Source: Atopsyche davidsoni (Eukaryota > Arthropoda > Insecta > Trichoptera > Hydrobiosidae). From it: a stretch of DNA of 64,000 nucleotides. The stretch is from positions 13,058,001 through 13,122,000 of the forward strand of contig JAILWY010000009.1 in NCBI GenBank assembly GCA_022113835.1, read 5' to 3'. Below, piece by piece: positions 1 through 14,928 of this stretch. The translations under genes and the position numbers were made by a program. Position 1 is the stretch's first letter; each line of letters opens with the position of its first letter. The notes beneath the pieces are model-generated. The model was given only the letters and a program-made list of their open reading frames with translations. It did no database searches and had not been told where the DNA came from.

Positions 1-3000
1 TTTAGATGAAATGAATTCCTAAAGAGCGTTTTAGCTTACATGTTTAAGCTGTTAATCAAAATCACCGTGTTAAATGATTAGCATTGAAGATTGTTTTATA
101 TAATTTTAAAACTACCCACATACTATAAATAATTCAACTTGCATGCACTTGCTGGAGACTACTACCAGCACTTCTTGTAACTTTTAAAACTAGAAAATGG
201 TGATCTAGCTCACTAGTTAAACTACTGACTCCATTCTTAAACAAAAATATAACTAACCCTCTAAATAGTATTACTACTTAGCAAATAGCCTATTCCATAG
301 AAGCCATTAACGGTTGTAAAGAAAAATTTATTCATATATTTTTTTTACATGCGAAGCATATCTCTGAAGCAATTTATCGTTATAAAATTATTCATTTGCT
401 TGCAAGCATCTAACGAGAAATTAATTACAGAGAAAGAATCTTGTGCTAATAGCTTTAAATCAAATAAATGGAAATTAAGAGTATCAAATGTATATATATA
501 ATTATTTTAATATTATAATTTTGATTAAATATTTACATTTCATATTTGAGACATTCTATATGATATTACATGTGCTAAAATTTATTTATGTTTGTAATTC
601 GATGTAAAAAGTACATACAAACGGCTAATATAATTAAAAAACTCAACGTTTTATAACGAACCTAATCTTTCAAATATATTTATCACTAGACAGTGAATTT
701 AGTAATTTTATCCATTTTTTTATATTATTACAAAATAGGCACACTGTTAAGTGCTTACTCCTCCGGGAATATTATTTAAACAAATAAATCTGAAGACAAA
801 ATGCTTTCCCAAGCAGATTTTAGATGTTGTGGGTAGATTTATTTATTCTGGTGTTGACAGCGTGAATTACATAATATTAAGGTTTATTTTATGTGTAAAT
901 GACTCAAGTTTTCTGTCACTTCCACGAACTGAAATTTAATATAAATATGGCCGTTAATGTCGAAGAAGTTTGGTGTTTAAAAATATATTAAAATAGCTTT
1001 TAAAAAATACAAAATTAACCCTTTTATGTTATTAGAAATAGTTATAGATGATTTTTTTCGTCAATATAGATTTTACTAAACCACAATATTTTTTATTTAC
1101 AATTCTATACTTAGAGCCGAGATTTAGTATTTTAATATTTTTCTCACTGTTACTCATCTTTTTCTGATTTTGTCTTATGATTTTTTAAATTAAACGATTT
1201 TATTCATATCTAAATTACCCATTTCCCAAGTGTAATGTATATAAACACACCGACTGAAAAAAATCGTTTAACAAACCATTTCATGTAGAAGTCTAGTTTT
1301 TTTTTTTATTAAAATTATTTTTAAATCATTACAAGATTTTATAATAAGCACCACGGGTCATTTGTGAAATACAACATTTACATGCAGAATAAAATTCACC
1401 AAATGTTTTGAATCTACGTTTAATATAATAATCTGTCATAGAAACATTAACCGGCATTTAAAAAGTGTCAGTACGCTTTTATAAGTTTCCATGCTCACTA
1501 AACACCAAGCTTAGTAGATATTGTATTATCCTGTTAAAAACACAGACAATAAGTGAAAAAAATAAGTTTACTGCGTCCCACTCATTTACTTCAACATAAA
1601 AGTCGATATTTTTATTGAAAACTTCCTCAAAGATGGCAGTTCTATAATTAATATTTTTAAGTTCACTCGAAAAGTCAGCAGTCGGGAAAAGGTGCAAAAA
1701 AATAAGCATCTGGCATTTTTATTCAAGATTAACTTTCCAGAAGTTTCCAATTGCAATTTCTGTGCCTCAACCAACAGAAGAATCTATAAATTACTGAAGA
1801 CTCTCCTCCCTGAAGCTTAGGAACTGCGCGGTTTCTCCCATTTTTTGTACAATTCATCGACAATATTTTATCGTAAGAAATTTATCGCATTGATTATCTT
1901 GCATGTTGATATAAGCTTTGTTATTTTAAATCAGGCATGACTGAATACGTATAAAAAGTTGGGTTTAATAATACGTTTAAAAAAAATAGTTTTTATACTT
2001 GTTTAGTTGAATTTTTTCTGATAAAGATTTTTTATTTATGCTCATACGATACAATATCTAAGCCCTGAATAAACGCAACATTTTAAACAATTAGTATAAT
2101 TTAGCATTCAATATCCCAGCATTGTTGCCACACCGATTAGCTTTACCAACTCTTAGTTATTTTATATGAAAATCTCACGAAGAGTTTTAAAGAAATTAGC
2201 TCACGTAGGCCATGCGACAGAGTTATTTGCAACGAAATTAACAGCGAGGAAGTGATGAGCGCCGAGGTGCTGGCCAATAGGTAATTTAAAATTCATTGTG
2301 GGTTTTTACTAAGGGTGGCGGAGGGTAAATAATGATAAAAGAATTTCCACTTGTTCTCCTAATACAGCGCGACTGGCGGCCGCGCCGTGATTTGCATGGC
2401 AGATTCCCTCGCCCCGCGTTTTAACGCCCAATCAAACGTTCAGAATACGAGCTTTTTTGTCTTATCTCGTGGCTTATTTAGATTCAGAAAATTTATTTTA
2501 AACCACTGAAAACGTGGCGAGAAAGCTACTGTCCTTTATTTAATTTTCGTACATATACAGCTATTAGGAAATATATACAATAAAACGTGTACAAATCAAG
2601 GGGCTGCATGCGCACTTCATCCACTTTCCAATTTTTACGCCATAGTATACACACTCTAGAATTGATACAAAAAACATCGTAATTATATATATTTTTTAGT
2701 CAGTAAAACACGTCATCAGTTTAGTTAATAAATAAAATATAAATTTCTGAATGTATACTTGTAGCTCCGATAACATTAGGGGTGGAACTCCTATTACTTG
2801 GATGCAATCAAAATACAATTTTCACAAGAGCTTGTATTCCGCCGTGCTACTGTAAGCCTCCAGATTACTGCTCTTGGAGCATTCCTCGTAACATTAAGAC
2901 GAATATCGCAGCTTGCAGCCGCACCGGGGATTTATTTTTTGGTCCTAAACAATAAATAACTCAACAAAGATGCTCTTTCATGAAAAAAACACTCACAGCC

Positions 3001-4593
3001 ATTGCCTGAAAGGCTGATCAGGGAAAATAAGAAACTGTAAAAAACCTCGATTTGGAATTTTGAGTTTGAATTTTTAGCTTGGGCTAATTCCGTGAAGCGT
3101 GCGTTGAATTTGTAAGTACAATATTTAAAACAAATTATATTTTTCAGGCCATTGATTTTCAAAATACTAACACTCATCTACTAGTTTAATATTTAAAAGA
3201 ATCAATAGTTGTTTAGTTTTAATGTGGAATAAATTATGTACTGGATCAAACAAAGTTCTTAGAATTACAGGTGGAAGACAAATAAGTTCGTGATATCTTC
3301 AGCCGAAATTTATAAATCATGTTGTTGAAGGGGGAGTTTTATTTTATTGTTTTAGCAATATTATCAAGAAATATGATGAACTTTCATAACGATTAATTTC
3401 TGTTTGCAATTAGCATTCGAAGGGTAAAAATAAAAAATGGTTGAGCCGACGTGAGTTATATCGTTAATTTTAAATACACTAGACTTGGATCTAACAAAAT
3501 TCTTCTAAGACATATAAAGAATGTTCCCACCACAAAAATCTTAATAATTAAATACATACTTTTATAATGCAGAAAAATATTTCATATGTACGTTTTTATT
3601 TCCTACCTAGGATATTCAGGAATATTTTGAATAAGTTTGCTTCTCCGTTGAACAGGCAGGTCTCATTTACAGGCAGTACATGGTTATGCACATTTCATAG
3701 AAAATTCTGTTTTCCAGCAAAAAAATCTCGTGGCTTAGAATTTTTCTGCAGGTTTTTTGGTATTCTTTTCAGTTGGCAACATCTGAGTTGAAGGGATGCA
3801 CACCCCTCCTCCCGGGCTGCGGTTTAATTACATTACGGGTAAAGCAGCAAGGAAGGAGATGTTCGCGGAATACTAGGTGGCTTAACTTAACCTTTCATAT
3901 CCGAGGTCAGAAAGGCTATATAATTTTATGGCTGTTGTATCTTTAATCTCCGTTATTTGGTCCTTGTATACTATTATGTCTACTTATATGGATTAATAGT
4001 ACAAATGGACAATAGTCATTGTAAATCTGATGACTTTGTCATAGGCCAAGATTGTTTCTCGCGCTCTTGTGGTGTTGCTTTGAATGTTCCACGTATGCAA
4101 CCAATAACACTCATTAAATCTTCCATCGTTAAATTAAATTTTACCCAATTGGTTGCTTTGCACGAGCAGTAATAAATTCAAGAATAATTACTGAACCTCG
4201 CCCAAAACTCTTAAAATGGTACCCCTATTAAATATCAGGATTTGTTTGTCATACAAATTACATATATTCAATGTGTTCTTTGTCCTCGGTGTGTTTAAAA
4301 GGATCCACAGGGCTTTGCGAGACAAACTCTGAACACTGAAACATATAATGTTGTATTTTATACTAAAAATAAACAAATACGAGTTCATCAATACTTATCA
4401 CCAAATTCTCCTGAAGCCAACAAACCACTTTATAGTTTTATAGGAATAATAAGTAATTACGTTTTAACTAAACACCGGTGTACGACTTGGTATGAAATAA
4501 ATTTATTTAAATCACACCATGGATTAAAGCTATATTACATTTTGTTTTTTAACGCGTATTATATATTATTTAAATAAAAAAAGTAAAAAAAAT
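1..4593. other. AT-rich intergenic DNA, no gene seen
   Basis: Very AT-rich sequence with many short homopolymer runs. The open frames here are all under 90 codons, show no recognisable motif and are rich in Phe, Ile, Lys and Asn as expected from AT-rich noise. The only compositional break is the GC-rich islet near 2210-2480, listed separately. No tRNA or repeat family member was recognised. Confidence 0.6.
2210..2480. promoter_or_regulatory. GC-rich islet with octamer-like and CCAAT motifs
   Basis: A GC-richer patch in AT-rich surroundings, with a NotI-like GCGGCCGC near 2377, an octamer motif ATTTGCAT at 2390-2397 and a CCAAT near 2273. No frame across it reads as a recognisable exon. It could be an enhancer or a conserved non-coding element, but motif matches this short occur by chance. 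Regulatory role is inference. Confidence 0.2.
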
Positions 4594-4610
4594 CGCCCCC
4601 GGGTGGACTC

Positions 4611-4647
<37 letters not shown>

Positions 4648-4667
4648 GCCGATTGCGCCACGGAGGC
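4594..4667 (-). tRNA. tRNA-Asn (anticodon GTT), copy 1
   Basis: A 74-nt cloverleaf on the minus strand. The acceptor stem GCCTCCG pairs with the 3' CGGGGGC, followed by discriminator G. The anticodon loop reads CTGTTAA (anticodon GTT) and the T arm holds GGTTCGAGTCC, which is also the pol III B box. No intron and no encoded CCA. A run of eight T follows directly in the transcript direction (plus-strand 4585-4592), a strong pol III terminator. Identical over its full length to the copy at 14875-14948, while the flanks differ. Confidence 0.97.
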
Positions 4668-7600
4668 GGATGGCTCAGTGGCCAAAATTACACTTTCATA
4701 TATAATCGACCTCCTCTTCACGTAGATTTTAATATTTATTTACATGAACATTATATACTATAATGTACCTATTTATCAACTTATTATTACAACATAAATT
4801 TATTATTTTTTATCTAATTTGCTTTTTTTTCCTTTATTATTCAATATTATAATGCAACGATTTTAGCGCCACTGTGATTAACGTGATAATTTTATACAAC
4901 TAATTGATTAATTTACCAAGGCCAAAGAAATCTGAGAATAGTTTTATTGAAGTTTTTTCAATTAGGTCACTAAAAAATTAATTTCCTATGATAATAAATA
5001 TTTATTTAAATTAAAATATCTGGTCGGAATAATTTTCTACCACCTTCTATGGTTCACCTGTAAATAAGAACGAAACTCATATTTGTTACATGACACTTAA
5101 AAGTAATGATTTTTGGTAACTTAACCTAAAGACTTAGACAATAGATGTCTCTATACATAATTTATTGTCAACCTTACAAAATCATAAGTCTTTTTCTTTC
5201 TTATCAAAAAAATATCACAATTCATTTCAATAATATTTTTAACTACTTGTAAAGCAAACAAATGTATTATTGATTCCGATTTTTAATCTTAAATAATACC
5301 GTATTAATAGATTATAAAATATTAAACGTATAAAGACTATTAAATTCATAAAAGCGTTTTAAATTTTTTCAATTAAAAATAAAATTATTTTCAAAATTTT
5401 TTATGTACAATTAAAAATACTTTTTGCACGTTAGACAAAAAACAGTTAGTTTTGATGGAGAAATATATTATATCTACATTTTATATATGTATAAAATAAT
5501 TATAGGTTCTGTTTCAAATCAAGTAGTTTACGAAAATAACCGCCGAATTCTCTTCACATTACAAATTCCATGATTTTCAAACAAATTATTTAGCAAAGTA
5601 CTCGTACTTCATGTGTCAAAGTATGTAAATAAAGTCTAGAAATAGACGTGCCTTGAACTTTGCCTTTTGCGGGGGTGTGAGTAGCACCACCCGCCCCCTC
5701 CCCCGCCCCCTGCACAGCCTGAAGTCCCTCTATGATTCCTGTTATCACAGCCAAGTCTTTAACTTAAATCCCTCGTTTCCGTTACATACACTTCCTTAAG
5801 AATACCTCACCAAGTTTTACTATCAAACTATACTATCGGATTGAGGGCTTAACTTCGTAGGCTCCTGAATAAGTAACCGCTTGCCATATTATGTAATTCA
5901 ATGTAACCCACTGGGGTTCGCACTAATGCTGTATTGTTGAACTCGTAACGATTCGATTGGGAATCTAAATAGTCCTATTGCCAAAGTACTTGCAGCGCTC
6001 AGTTTATTCCAAGCCTTATTTTAAATTATTTACACTGCTACTAAAAATACGTTGCTTATACTATGAAATAATGAAGAAAAAAATTCAATAAACTTTTACC
6101 TCATTGGTCAGATTCTTTACGCGGAAAATTAATTAATTGTAAGACTAATTAAATAAAAACTCATATAGCGCATATTTTTTTCTCATTTCACTAAAATTAT
6201 AAATCCTAAATTTATTCAATAAACAATTTAAATTAAGCCTTTACGAATTTTTTTTATGGTTTTATCCAAAAACGATACGACCTTTTTCATGAGTGGTTTG
6301 TTTACCAGCTTATTTGCGTAATGTCATAAGCTTTTTATTTGTTTATTTGTCTCACCACACCAGCCCTGCCGGGGGAGGTGACTGGAATGAACCAAAATAA
6401 AAATACAACTCTCAATAAAAAATATATATTATGAAACCAACGCAGAATGAAGATTTAATCAAATTTACGAAAATAATTTACTACTGCATTTTGGCATATA
6501 AGTGAAAATATTGTATCCTTGAAATAAAAAAAAATAACAATATTTTTAATATTACAGTGCATATAAAAGGAGAGTGGTTTTGTTTCGTACGCAACGGTGA
6601 ATTTAAAAAAAAAAAAAAAAACCAGCACGCGCCAGTAAAAACGTACAATTCATATTTTTTCCCAAATAATATACATCCACATTTCTCGCGGCTTCGCGGC
6701 TCTTCCCGGGCGCGTATAACATGCAAAGCATATTTCCCACAAAACTACCGAACCTCTCACCTTGTAACGACCAGTGGCTCCCAAACTAGGGGTGGTGGGG
6801 GAGGCTCGGCTGACGGGGAGGAAGCACCCACCTGGGACGTATTACCCGAGAAAGAAGCGCGCGGGGCAACTATCCGTCCGCGGGAGCATTCTTAGGATGA
6901 AGAATTTGCGGGTATTCCCCCCCGCCTATACATATCTGCTTTAATGGTTATAAGCGCGTCGTAAATTTGGCTTTATGTACCTGCTGCCAGGGCCACCCCC
7001 TCCTTGCGAGCACCACCTGCGCGGGGACCTCAACTCAACTTTTGAAAACCGTGTCCACATATAATATCTACAGTCAATGCTTATAAAAATGCATTCAATT
7101 CTTAAAATCCACATTTAGTCTTAGCAATGATTAAAAAATGCAGTTTTATAATTTACCATGGTAAAAGTAAATCAAATATAATTTGAAGCCAATTTATCAC
7201 AGAAGACAAAAAAATCAATTAGGTTTCTATAACATACGTTACGCATGCAAATTTCATACTACAATTCGTGCTGCAAGATGAATCCGTCCACGTGTTCATT
7301 TTATCACTATATTGAATGACATCCCTGCTTACCATATATTGAGATTAATATAAAATATTGAGAAGGCCATAAAAGAGATCATTTGAAAATCACTTTGGGA
7401 ATTGTATGTGATATACGGTTTCTTGCCTTCTATCTCTTTGCTATATACTCGTAGCATATCGTATATATAATAGAGCTTCCTCAACTATGGTACAAAACCA
7501 CTGCACACTTAAAATGCGTTGCCGAGTGATTTACATTTTTTTTATTTTGTTCACATTTAATGAATGGAAATCAGCTCAGAAATATTATGCATCATTCATA

Positions 7601-8286
7601 TTATTCAAAAATTGTAATTTCGACTCGGAGCGGTCTGCACACTTCGCGTTGTTTTTATGTAACCAAATTGTTTGACATTAAAATAAAACTTTGTAACAAC
7701 CCCTCGGCATAATTTTAGGGGTAGTATAATATAAAAAAACGTCGCATTCGTCTAACAGCTCGCACGGCGGGTCGTCGGCGCACGAATTACGTTTTTATTT
7801 CTCCCGGCGCTGGCGGCAGGCCCGGGAGCTCCGGGGGTCCCTTCAATTGTGCGCGGCACTTCCGGGCGAATAAAAAAACTCCTTGGCGCTTAGAAAAGAG
7901 CTCCTGTACAATTGTGACCCAAACGATCCTAATATCCGGCGCCGGGAGGGCCTGACCTCAGCTTGGCGCCTGCACGCCGGACCGCCGACACCGGAAGTGC
8001 CGCAGTATCTAATCATTGTAAATGGCTATTCGCGCACCATCGTTTCGATTGGATCTTCATGTCCCATCACAATGGCCGTCAATCCATCAATCCATCTTTG
8101 AAAAATTAATACCACAAATAGAAAGACTGTCACAAGAGGACCGCATAACTAATATATTTTTTCACGTTATTTGCCTATTTTATGCCATCATTAAAATATC
8201 CACACTCTCAGAACAATGCGTGACTGTAATTGATCAAAAATATATACGATGGCATATGTTCTAGTACCTAATCAAAAAGTCCATTA

Positions 8287-8288
<2 letters not shown>
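4668..8288. other. Intergenic DNA with several GC-rich patches
   Basis: AT-rich, with no gene recognised. GC-rich patches lie near 5660-5720 (C-rich), 6680-7030 and 7740-8060. The reading frame over 6557-6895 encodes runs of Lys and Gly from A and G tracts and looks like noise. The patch at 7740-8060 contains GGCGCC and CCGG-rich sequence but no splice-bounded open frame I can support. Confidence 0.5.

Positions 8289-8329
<41 letters not shown>
8289..8329. repeat. (AT)n microsatellite
   Basis: About 20 uninterrupted AT dinucleotides. Likely length-variable between individuals and prone to assembly error. Confidence 0.95.
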
Positions 8330-8330
<1 letters not shown>

Positions 8331-11300
8331 CAGCAAATCATGTATTATAAAATAAATACCGTCACCATTAGTAAGGCGATATGAAAATCTATTTGTATTC
8401 AAAATAACTGATTATCAATAACTTTATCATGTTATCAATATCCTTCAAAAATTCTTCAGTATAGAATAAATTAAAACACAATTAATTTTGAAATTCGACG
8501 CGCCCCAATCTCCCCAAATTAAACAATCCCGCTAATGAAGTCCTCGCGATACTGCCTGGGCATTAACGGTGGAACATAATATTCCCAAACAAGGGTCGAT
8601 AAAACCCTTCAAAATAGCTTCAATTAACATTCTGTTATTAACATAACCCCGGGGTGGTTACGCAGGTGGACCACCCCGCCCACCGGGATCAGACTAGGTT
8701 GGTTATTATCCTAACACAACAATAAGCTGAGGTTTATTGTTACGAGAATATTGAACCGATTTTCACTATCGGTACTCAGAGTCATGTATCACTGGTCCTG
8801 TATAGCCCCAGCCATGGAACATAGAACTATATAATTGCTTCATTTATTTTTTGCTCGGTGCCTTCTATTTTATAAATGACTTCCTATTTTTTTTTGTAAA
8901 ACTGTTGTAAAATCTGAATTTTGTGTTTGTTTTGAAAATTTAAAAAAAAATTGTTAACATTTTGTGATGGTATAACTGGCACGTGTAGGATTTTATGTGA
9001 TACTATTTAACCATACAAAATATATCATAAATATTATCTTTAACATCATTAATATTTACAATTACAATTAAATTATGCATCTCCTAGAGGCTAGACTTAT
9101 TAACCAATGAATATGTTTAGTATACATTTATTTAATGGATTGTACCATCATTGTTACAGGCTTACGTAATAATAACAATAATATATTTTATGCATTTCAT
9201 TTAAATTTCTTCTTGATTTGATGGCGCAGGTCGCACATTTTATTAGCATACATTCCTTCTAAAACCTTGTCAAATAATAATATCTAATTAAACAAGTACA
9301 CTCCTATGAGTTTATGCAATATTTAAACATAACTATAGCTTCTTTCAATAAATAAAAATATAAATATTTTGATATGAATTTAAATAAGTGTGCATCGCGT
9401 TTAATTCAACAAATTCAATAGTGACAGTTTCAGAGAAACGTGAAACTTCTTTATTTTATCACTGAGCAATTTCTTATCTTATACTTGCTGTAGAGTTATT
9501 CCAGCATCATTCCCACAGCTATCCGAGCGCAATTTCCTAGAGCGCGCCGTAAAATGAAGCAGTTGTCATTAAATAATCTCATTTCCATTACTAACTGCAA
9601 TATCTTAAATATTCACAGAACTGCAACCGCAGTACCGCGGCCTGTGGGCTCTGCAACGCGAGACAAACTGCTCAGCAAGTGCAAGGTGGTCTGCGATATT
9701 CAGATATCACTCCTCCCCGAAGTACATCCGCCATTTCTGCTGACTGGGGATGCATATTCAGTCCGTGTAATTATCACAACCTTACCTTAGGTAAGATTAG
9801 ATAGTATAAGTAAGATTTATCCTGCTGACATAAATAAGCAGGAGTCCAGTTACTTATTCCTGGCATTCCAAGCGTTGCGACCTCATGCCTTGTGAGCCCA
9901 TACAGGAGGACTGTAAGAAAATAAAATTCATTCAAAATGACTTTGTTATATTTTTTCTGTTACACTGCTAACACTGTTTTCATTATTTCAACGAATTTGA
10001 ACAAAATAAAAATATATATTTTTGATGTGTTCACTGCGGAACCAAAGCCTTAGAACAAATGATCACAATTGGATGCAGCTTAGCATCCAATATCTTTTTA
10101 ATAAATACTGTTTTTTTTTTGTATTATAAACGAGTCAATAGAATTCCGAAGAGGTGTCGTATCTCACACCTCAGCCATGGCGAACAGTCCGTGCCCCCAG
10201 AGATCCGAGCTGGTTAAAAATGCACGCAGCAACACGTGCCGGCTGCGGTCCGTCGTTAAGTCATACACTTAAGTTCTCTGCACGGCACCAATACAATTTC
10301 AGCCTCGAGGGGAAGCTTAAACTTTAAGATTATTACGGCATAAACTTCTTAATTTTACTGCTTTGTTAGAGTCACTGTAGTTTTAATACTAGAATGCCAA
10401 CAGAATAACTCAAGCACCCCTAACGGCGACCAACCCCAAAAAATATTTGCATAAACTTCTTAATAAGCAGATCTATGAACTTTCAGTTATTCTTACGTAT
10501 TAAAAACTACATTATTGAGGAGTAATTCTGAAGATCTTGAATTGATCGCATATCTGCTCTTTCTCTGATGCTCCTTTTAATCCAATCATAAATCAATCTT
10601 TTTCTTAATATCCTTCCTACAGTGTTAATAAAAAGCTATATTCATACGTCATGACCCTCGACGATGTCACCTTATCATACTAGAATCAAATTCAGAGTTC
10701 TGACCTGTAGATATTTGTCAAGTCAAAAGCAGAGTCTAAAAGCTGCTGTAATTATTTTAATCTTGTATCCCGATCCAACACAGAGAGTCACTTCCAAGAA
10801 TAAAGCTTTTGCAAAATTGATCTGGCTTTAGGTTTTTAAACTACTCTGAAAAGACTTCAAAGCCTTTTGTGTCGTTAACTGATGAAACGAAGCCGCTAAC
10901 AGAATCGAATAACAGCTTCAATAAAAATGAACTCCAATTTGGGTGGAACCGGTGTAGAAAATGCTGTTATATTATTTTAGTGTCACGATGTTGGAAGAAA
11001 CTTGAGTCTAATTGTGGTGACGATTAATATTTATTTATTTTTCTGAAGATATTTTGTTAATAACACAGCTCTGAAAAAGTGAAAAAAAAATTATTTTTAA
11101 CAGTAATCTCATCAATATCACAAACAGACCCAATTCCCTATAACAACAAATATAATAAAATTATGTTTATTACCTCAATACTAGGTTAAAGCAAGTTCGG
11201 ATAACTGAAATTACTGTCTCCATTTTACGTACAAGTTTACAATAATGCGCAAATTTTCACTCTAAAGTGCGAATCATTTATTTATTGTTTTTTTAATTGT

Positions 11301-12208
11301 CAAATATTTTTATCCACGCCACGAAAAAAATACACGTGAGTTCATACAACGGAATAATATTATTTTTTCGTTACAAATAAATAATAAAATACGTGCGAAT
11401 TTTTATAAGCTGGTGCTCGTAATATTTTGACAAAATTATACAGCGAAAACAACTTAGTTGAATTATATTTGATCAACTTGAAAACATGACTCGTGAATTA
11501 GTAGCCCGCGGGGCAAATTTAATATAGGATTTGTTTATACAATCAATATTTGAACAGCTGTGTGGCCAATTAGTGAGACGGAATAATATGCACGGAAATT
11601 TCATAATTTAAAAATAATTACAAAACTCCCATTTATTAACATTGAGTTTAATCCCTGACATGATTAATCCCGTTTGTTTCTCTGTGTGCTCACACGCAAA
11701 CTTTCCCGAAGGGTTCAGCGGACTCTTTGAGATTGAACTTTTTTTATTGACTTTATTACGAAAAAATGCCTTTTTCATATTCAACTTTTATAATAAAGGA
11801 TCAAGCTTTCCGCTACAAAGTACTTACAAAAGTTAAATTTAATTATGTAAAAAATACACCAACACGTTTAAATACAAAATACATTTTTAAATCCTTTTTT
11901 TAAGTGGGAGATTTTTTTACTTACAAACAAAACATTATTTTTGCTTGATATTTAAAACAAGTCAATCAACAATCTTGAAACAAGAAATATTATACAAAAA
12001 AAATTCGAAGAAATATCGGATTAAGAAAGCATTTCTGCTTCTAAAAAATGTATAATGACATCATTTTTGGATCAAAACTATTCGTGAATTCATTGGCATT
12101 TTAAAAAAACCTTTACAGTTGTCAAAAATGACAATTGTAAATTCATGGTTTTAAAAAAAATGTTATTTTACAATAATAAAACCAAGTTAAATTGAATATA
12201 CCGTAAAG
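8330..12208. other. AT-rich intergenic DNA, no gene seen
   Basis: No coding sequence recognised. A small inverted repeat, GGGGTGGT at 8651-8658 against ACCACCCC at 8670-8677, lies in a GC-rich patch. A second GC-richer patch near 10140-10320 has no usable reading frame. Confidence 0.55.
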
Positions 12209-12267
12209 GCGTAGTGTGGCTGGAGTGTGGGACTCTTAGTCATTGAAAAGTTTCGTAATTGCATCTC
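12209..12267 (+). pseudogene. tRNA-Lys-like sequence, degenerate (SINE head or tRNA pseudogene)
   Basis: The stretch around 12222-12242 reads GGAGTGTGGGACTCTTAGTC, close to the D-arm and anticodon-arm part of eukaryotic tRNA-Lys(CTT), including the GGGACTCTTA core. The following TTTCGTAATTGC is a poor B box, and no acceptor stem can be drawn. It could be a tRNA pseudogene or the worn 5' part of a tRNA-derived SINE. No second copy was found in this window. Confidence 0.3.
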
Positions 12268-14874
12268 AACTCAAACACATCTAACTAAATACACATATAT
12301 CTAAAAATAATGGGAATTATGCTTTCATACTAATTTTATGTATAACCACTCCTTGCACAATAGAAAAGTAGACATAACTATTCATGATAATTTAAACAGC
12401 GAGGAAATCGCTCTGAACTTTATTTGCAATGCATTCTCGCCAATATCACAGAATGCCAACGTTTCCGATGGTGTCTATTTGTAACATGCTTTTAAACCGA
12501 TTTAGTTATCATCCAAGGGTTTGACAACAACAAAATTACAGAATGATGCCAAAACTGTCACACACTAGCATACACTGACATAATAAATATTTGATTTTTT
12601 TTTTTTGAGATCTAGTTTTTTTTTGACGACACACGAACGAAGTAAGAAAGTTTCTTCATCAATAATTTTCTAATTGATTAATAATTACCCCCCCCCCCCC
12701 TCCACCTTCTTCGTTATTTATAAATGTAGGGGGGGATTATGTGAATAATTTTTAACATGAAAAGGCTGTGAGTCCGGTGCCGGTTTACCATAATTTTGCT
12801 AGTCCTTTAAGCTAATAGGATTGTTGATTTTTCGCTTTAAGTTCGCCGGGCTCATCCCGGTCCTGAGAGACGAATCCCAAACCGATATAATTAACTCCAC
12901 ACTAATTAGCCCCGGATTTCATGAACATTATATTTAAATTACGTATCTTTTTCCTCTTGAAGAAATTGCATTATACGAGTATATATTTTATATTAAATGA
13001 TTTTTGGGTGTTTTTTTTTTTTTCAGAATATAGAAGACTTAGAAATTCTTACACACCCGCCATTAATACACCGTACGTAATGAATTTACCAAAGATTCTC
13101 AACAGGTACGACTGCATTATTTATTTCCGCCTGTACGTCGAAGCTTTCGGAGATCAATTATTAAGGCCACTCTTTCGGCGTGGCAGATGAGATAGCGAGG
13201 GTTCAGGTAAGTAAACTTTATATCAGAAATATTTAACCGGGTCGCGTTTTATAGCGACATGTATTGGATTTTATTCGACGGCCGGATTGAAACTCGGCAC
13301 TTGTATTGTCACGAATCTGATTTATTATACTGCGAAATGGATGAAGGTTCCTCTGCCGTGCTCGTAAATTTCTGCAGGATATCCTCTCGGGCGTGCGTGA
13401 TGTGTGGCCTGATTTAAAAGCGCATTAATTATTGATCGAGTATTTTGACCACTTCTGCGATTAAGCGTGTCGACTCCCTCGGTACTTCCATATAAAATTA
13501 ATGAAATTTTAGAAGTGAACTGTGAACATACATATTGTAGGTTTTAATTAAACAGGGTACGTGAAATATTTCTTTCAAGTGTGTATTTAAAATATTGAAA
13601 CCTTGAATTTTAGTTATATACAATAATACCCAAAGGCTATTGTGCAACATATACAAAATATTTTTTAAAGCAGAAGTCTAATCTTGCTTACCTTAGACTT
13701 ATCTGGGTAGAGTATACAAAGATTACAAGTACTTCAGTAACATATTGATACTAATAAAAAACCGAAAAATATTTTCGAAACATATCGTAGAAGTAACATA
13801 TCCTCGGTATTATCTTAGGTTTATCTGGGTTTCAGGGGTGGCAAACCAGCGGTGGCGCACACCATCGGCATCTTACTTCCTCGCGGGCGAGCTGATGGCC
13901 CTTATTAATGGGCCGCCCGGGGAATAACGGGGGACCCTTATCCCCGGCTGTTTGAGGCTTATAATTAAAAGTAAATATTTCTTGGCGTCGCACACTTTGC
14001 GTAAACACGGGGGCGCGGCCCTATCAGCATGGACAGCCAGGGGCCCTCCTGCCCTCTGGGTTAATTACCTTTTTTGTAATTAATTATTTATTGAATTTTA
14101 TTAATTAGATTTTTCTAAATAGCTTACGTATTCTGCATCGCTTCTTAGAAAGTAACTTCAATTTGCTCGACGGTCAAAGAGCACCTTTATACATACGTAC
14201 ACTTTGAAAATACTTGTGTACACTGAAGGTTTATTATAATTTCATTGCAGAAAATACTGTAACTACTCTTGTTTTAAGTTTAAATGTTTATTAAACTTAT
14301 CATTTATTAAAATAAAATTATAAAAAATTGCCAAAATATTTGCTGCATATAAAATGCACTGTAAACTAAAAATTATTTATTTAATGAACTTTTTGACGTA
14401 TTTTTGAAATCATCCAGAAATATATTATTTACACTTCTTTTTATTTATGTGGTTAGTTTTTATAATTAAATAAAAATAAATAAGCCATTACACAAAGTAT
14501 GTATATGAAATTTTAGGTTATTCAATTCAATTTTTTAAATCTAGGTAATTTAATCCAAATTGCTCGTCAGCTTACGGAAACTTCTTGGTGTGAAATTTGA
14601 AGGCAGATAAGTACACTTAAGCTCTGAGGGTGTTAGGAAAAGACCATTTACACTTTTACAAACCAGGTAATCCGGATTATCAAAGTGACTAAGTTATTAT
14701 ATCCAATAAAATGATAACAAGTTCGTGAATTACATATGAAAAATATATCGCATAAAATTTATCATATAAAAGAAGTAAAAAATACATTTTATGTAAATGA
14801 TAGACACTAAAACAGTATTATTTTAAAATATAAAAAAATAACAAAAAGAATATAAAAAAACAACAAAAAGAATG
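12268..14874. other. Intergenic DNA with GC-rich islets
   Basis: AT-rich, with two GC-rich islets: about 13180-13480 and 13836-14060. The second includes ATTAATGGGCCGCCCGGGG and a later GGGGGCGCGGCCC. The frames at 12921-13190 and 13745-13927 run into these islets but show no protein family features. Conserved non-coding DNA is a possible explanation, unproven. Confidence 0.45.
12688..12735. repeat. C-tract/G-tract inverted pair
   Basis: ATAATTA followed by a run of 13 C, and about 20-30 nt later a run of seven G followed by ATTAT. The two tracts and their AT edges form an imperfect inverted repeat that could fold into a hairpin. May be a homopolymer prone to sequencing error. Confidence 0.6.
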
Positions 14875-14891
14875 CGCCCCCGGGTGGACTC

Positions 14892-14928
<37 letters not shown>

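Noticed and set aside
6557..6895. 112-codon plus-strand frame
   Set aside because: Made of poly-Lys from an A run and poly-Gly from a G-rich patch; no domain.
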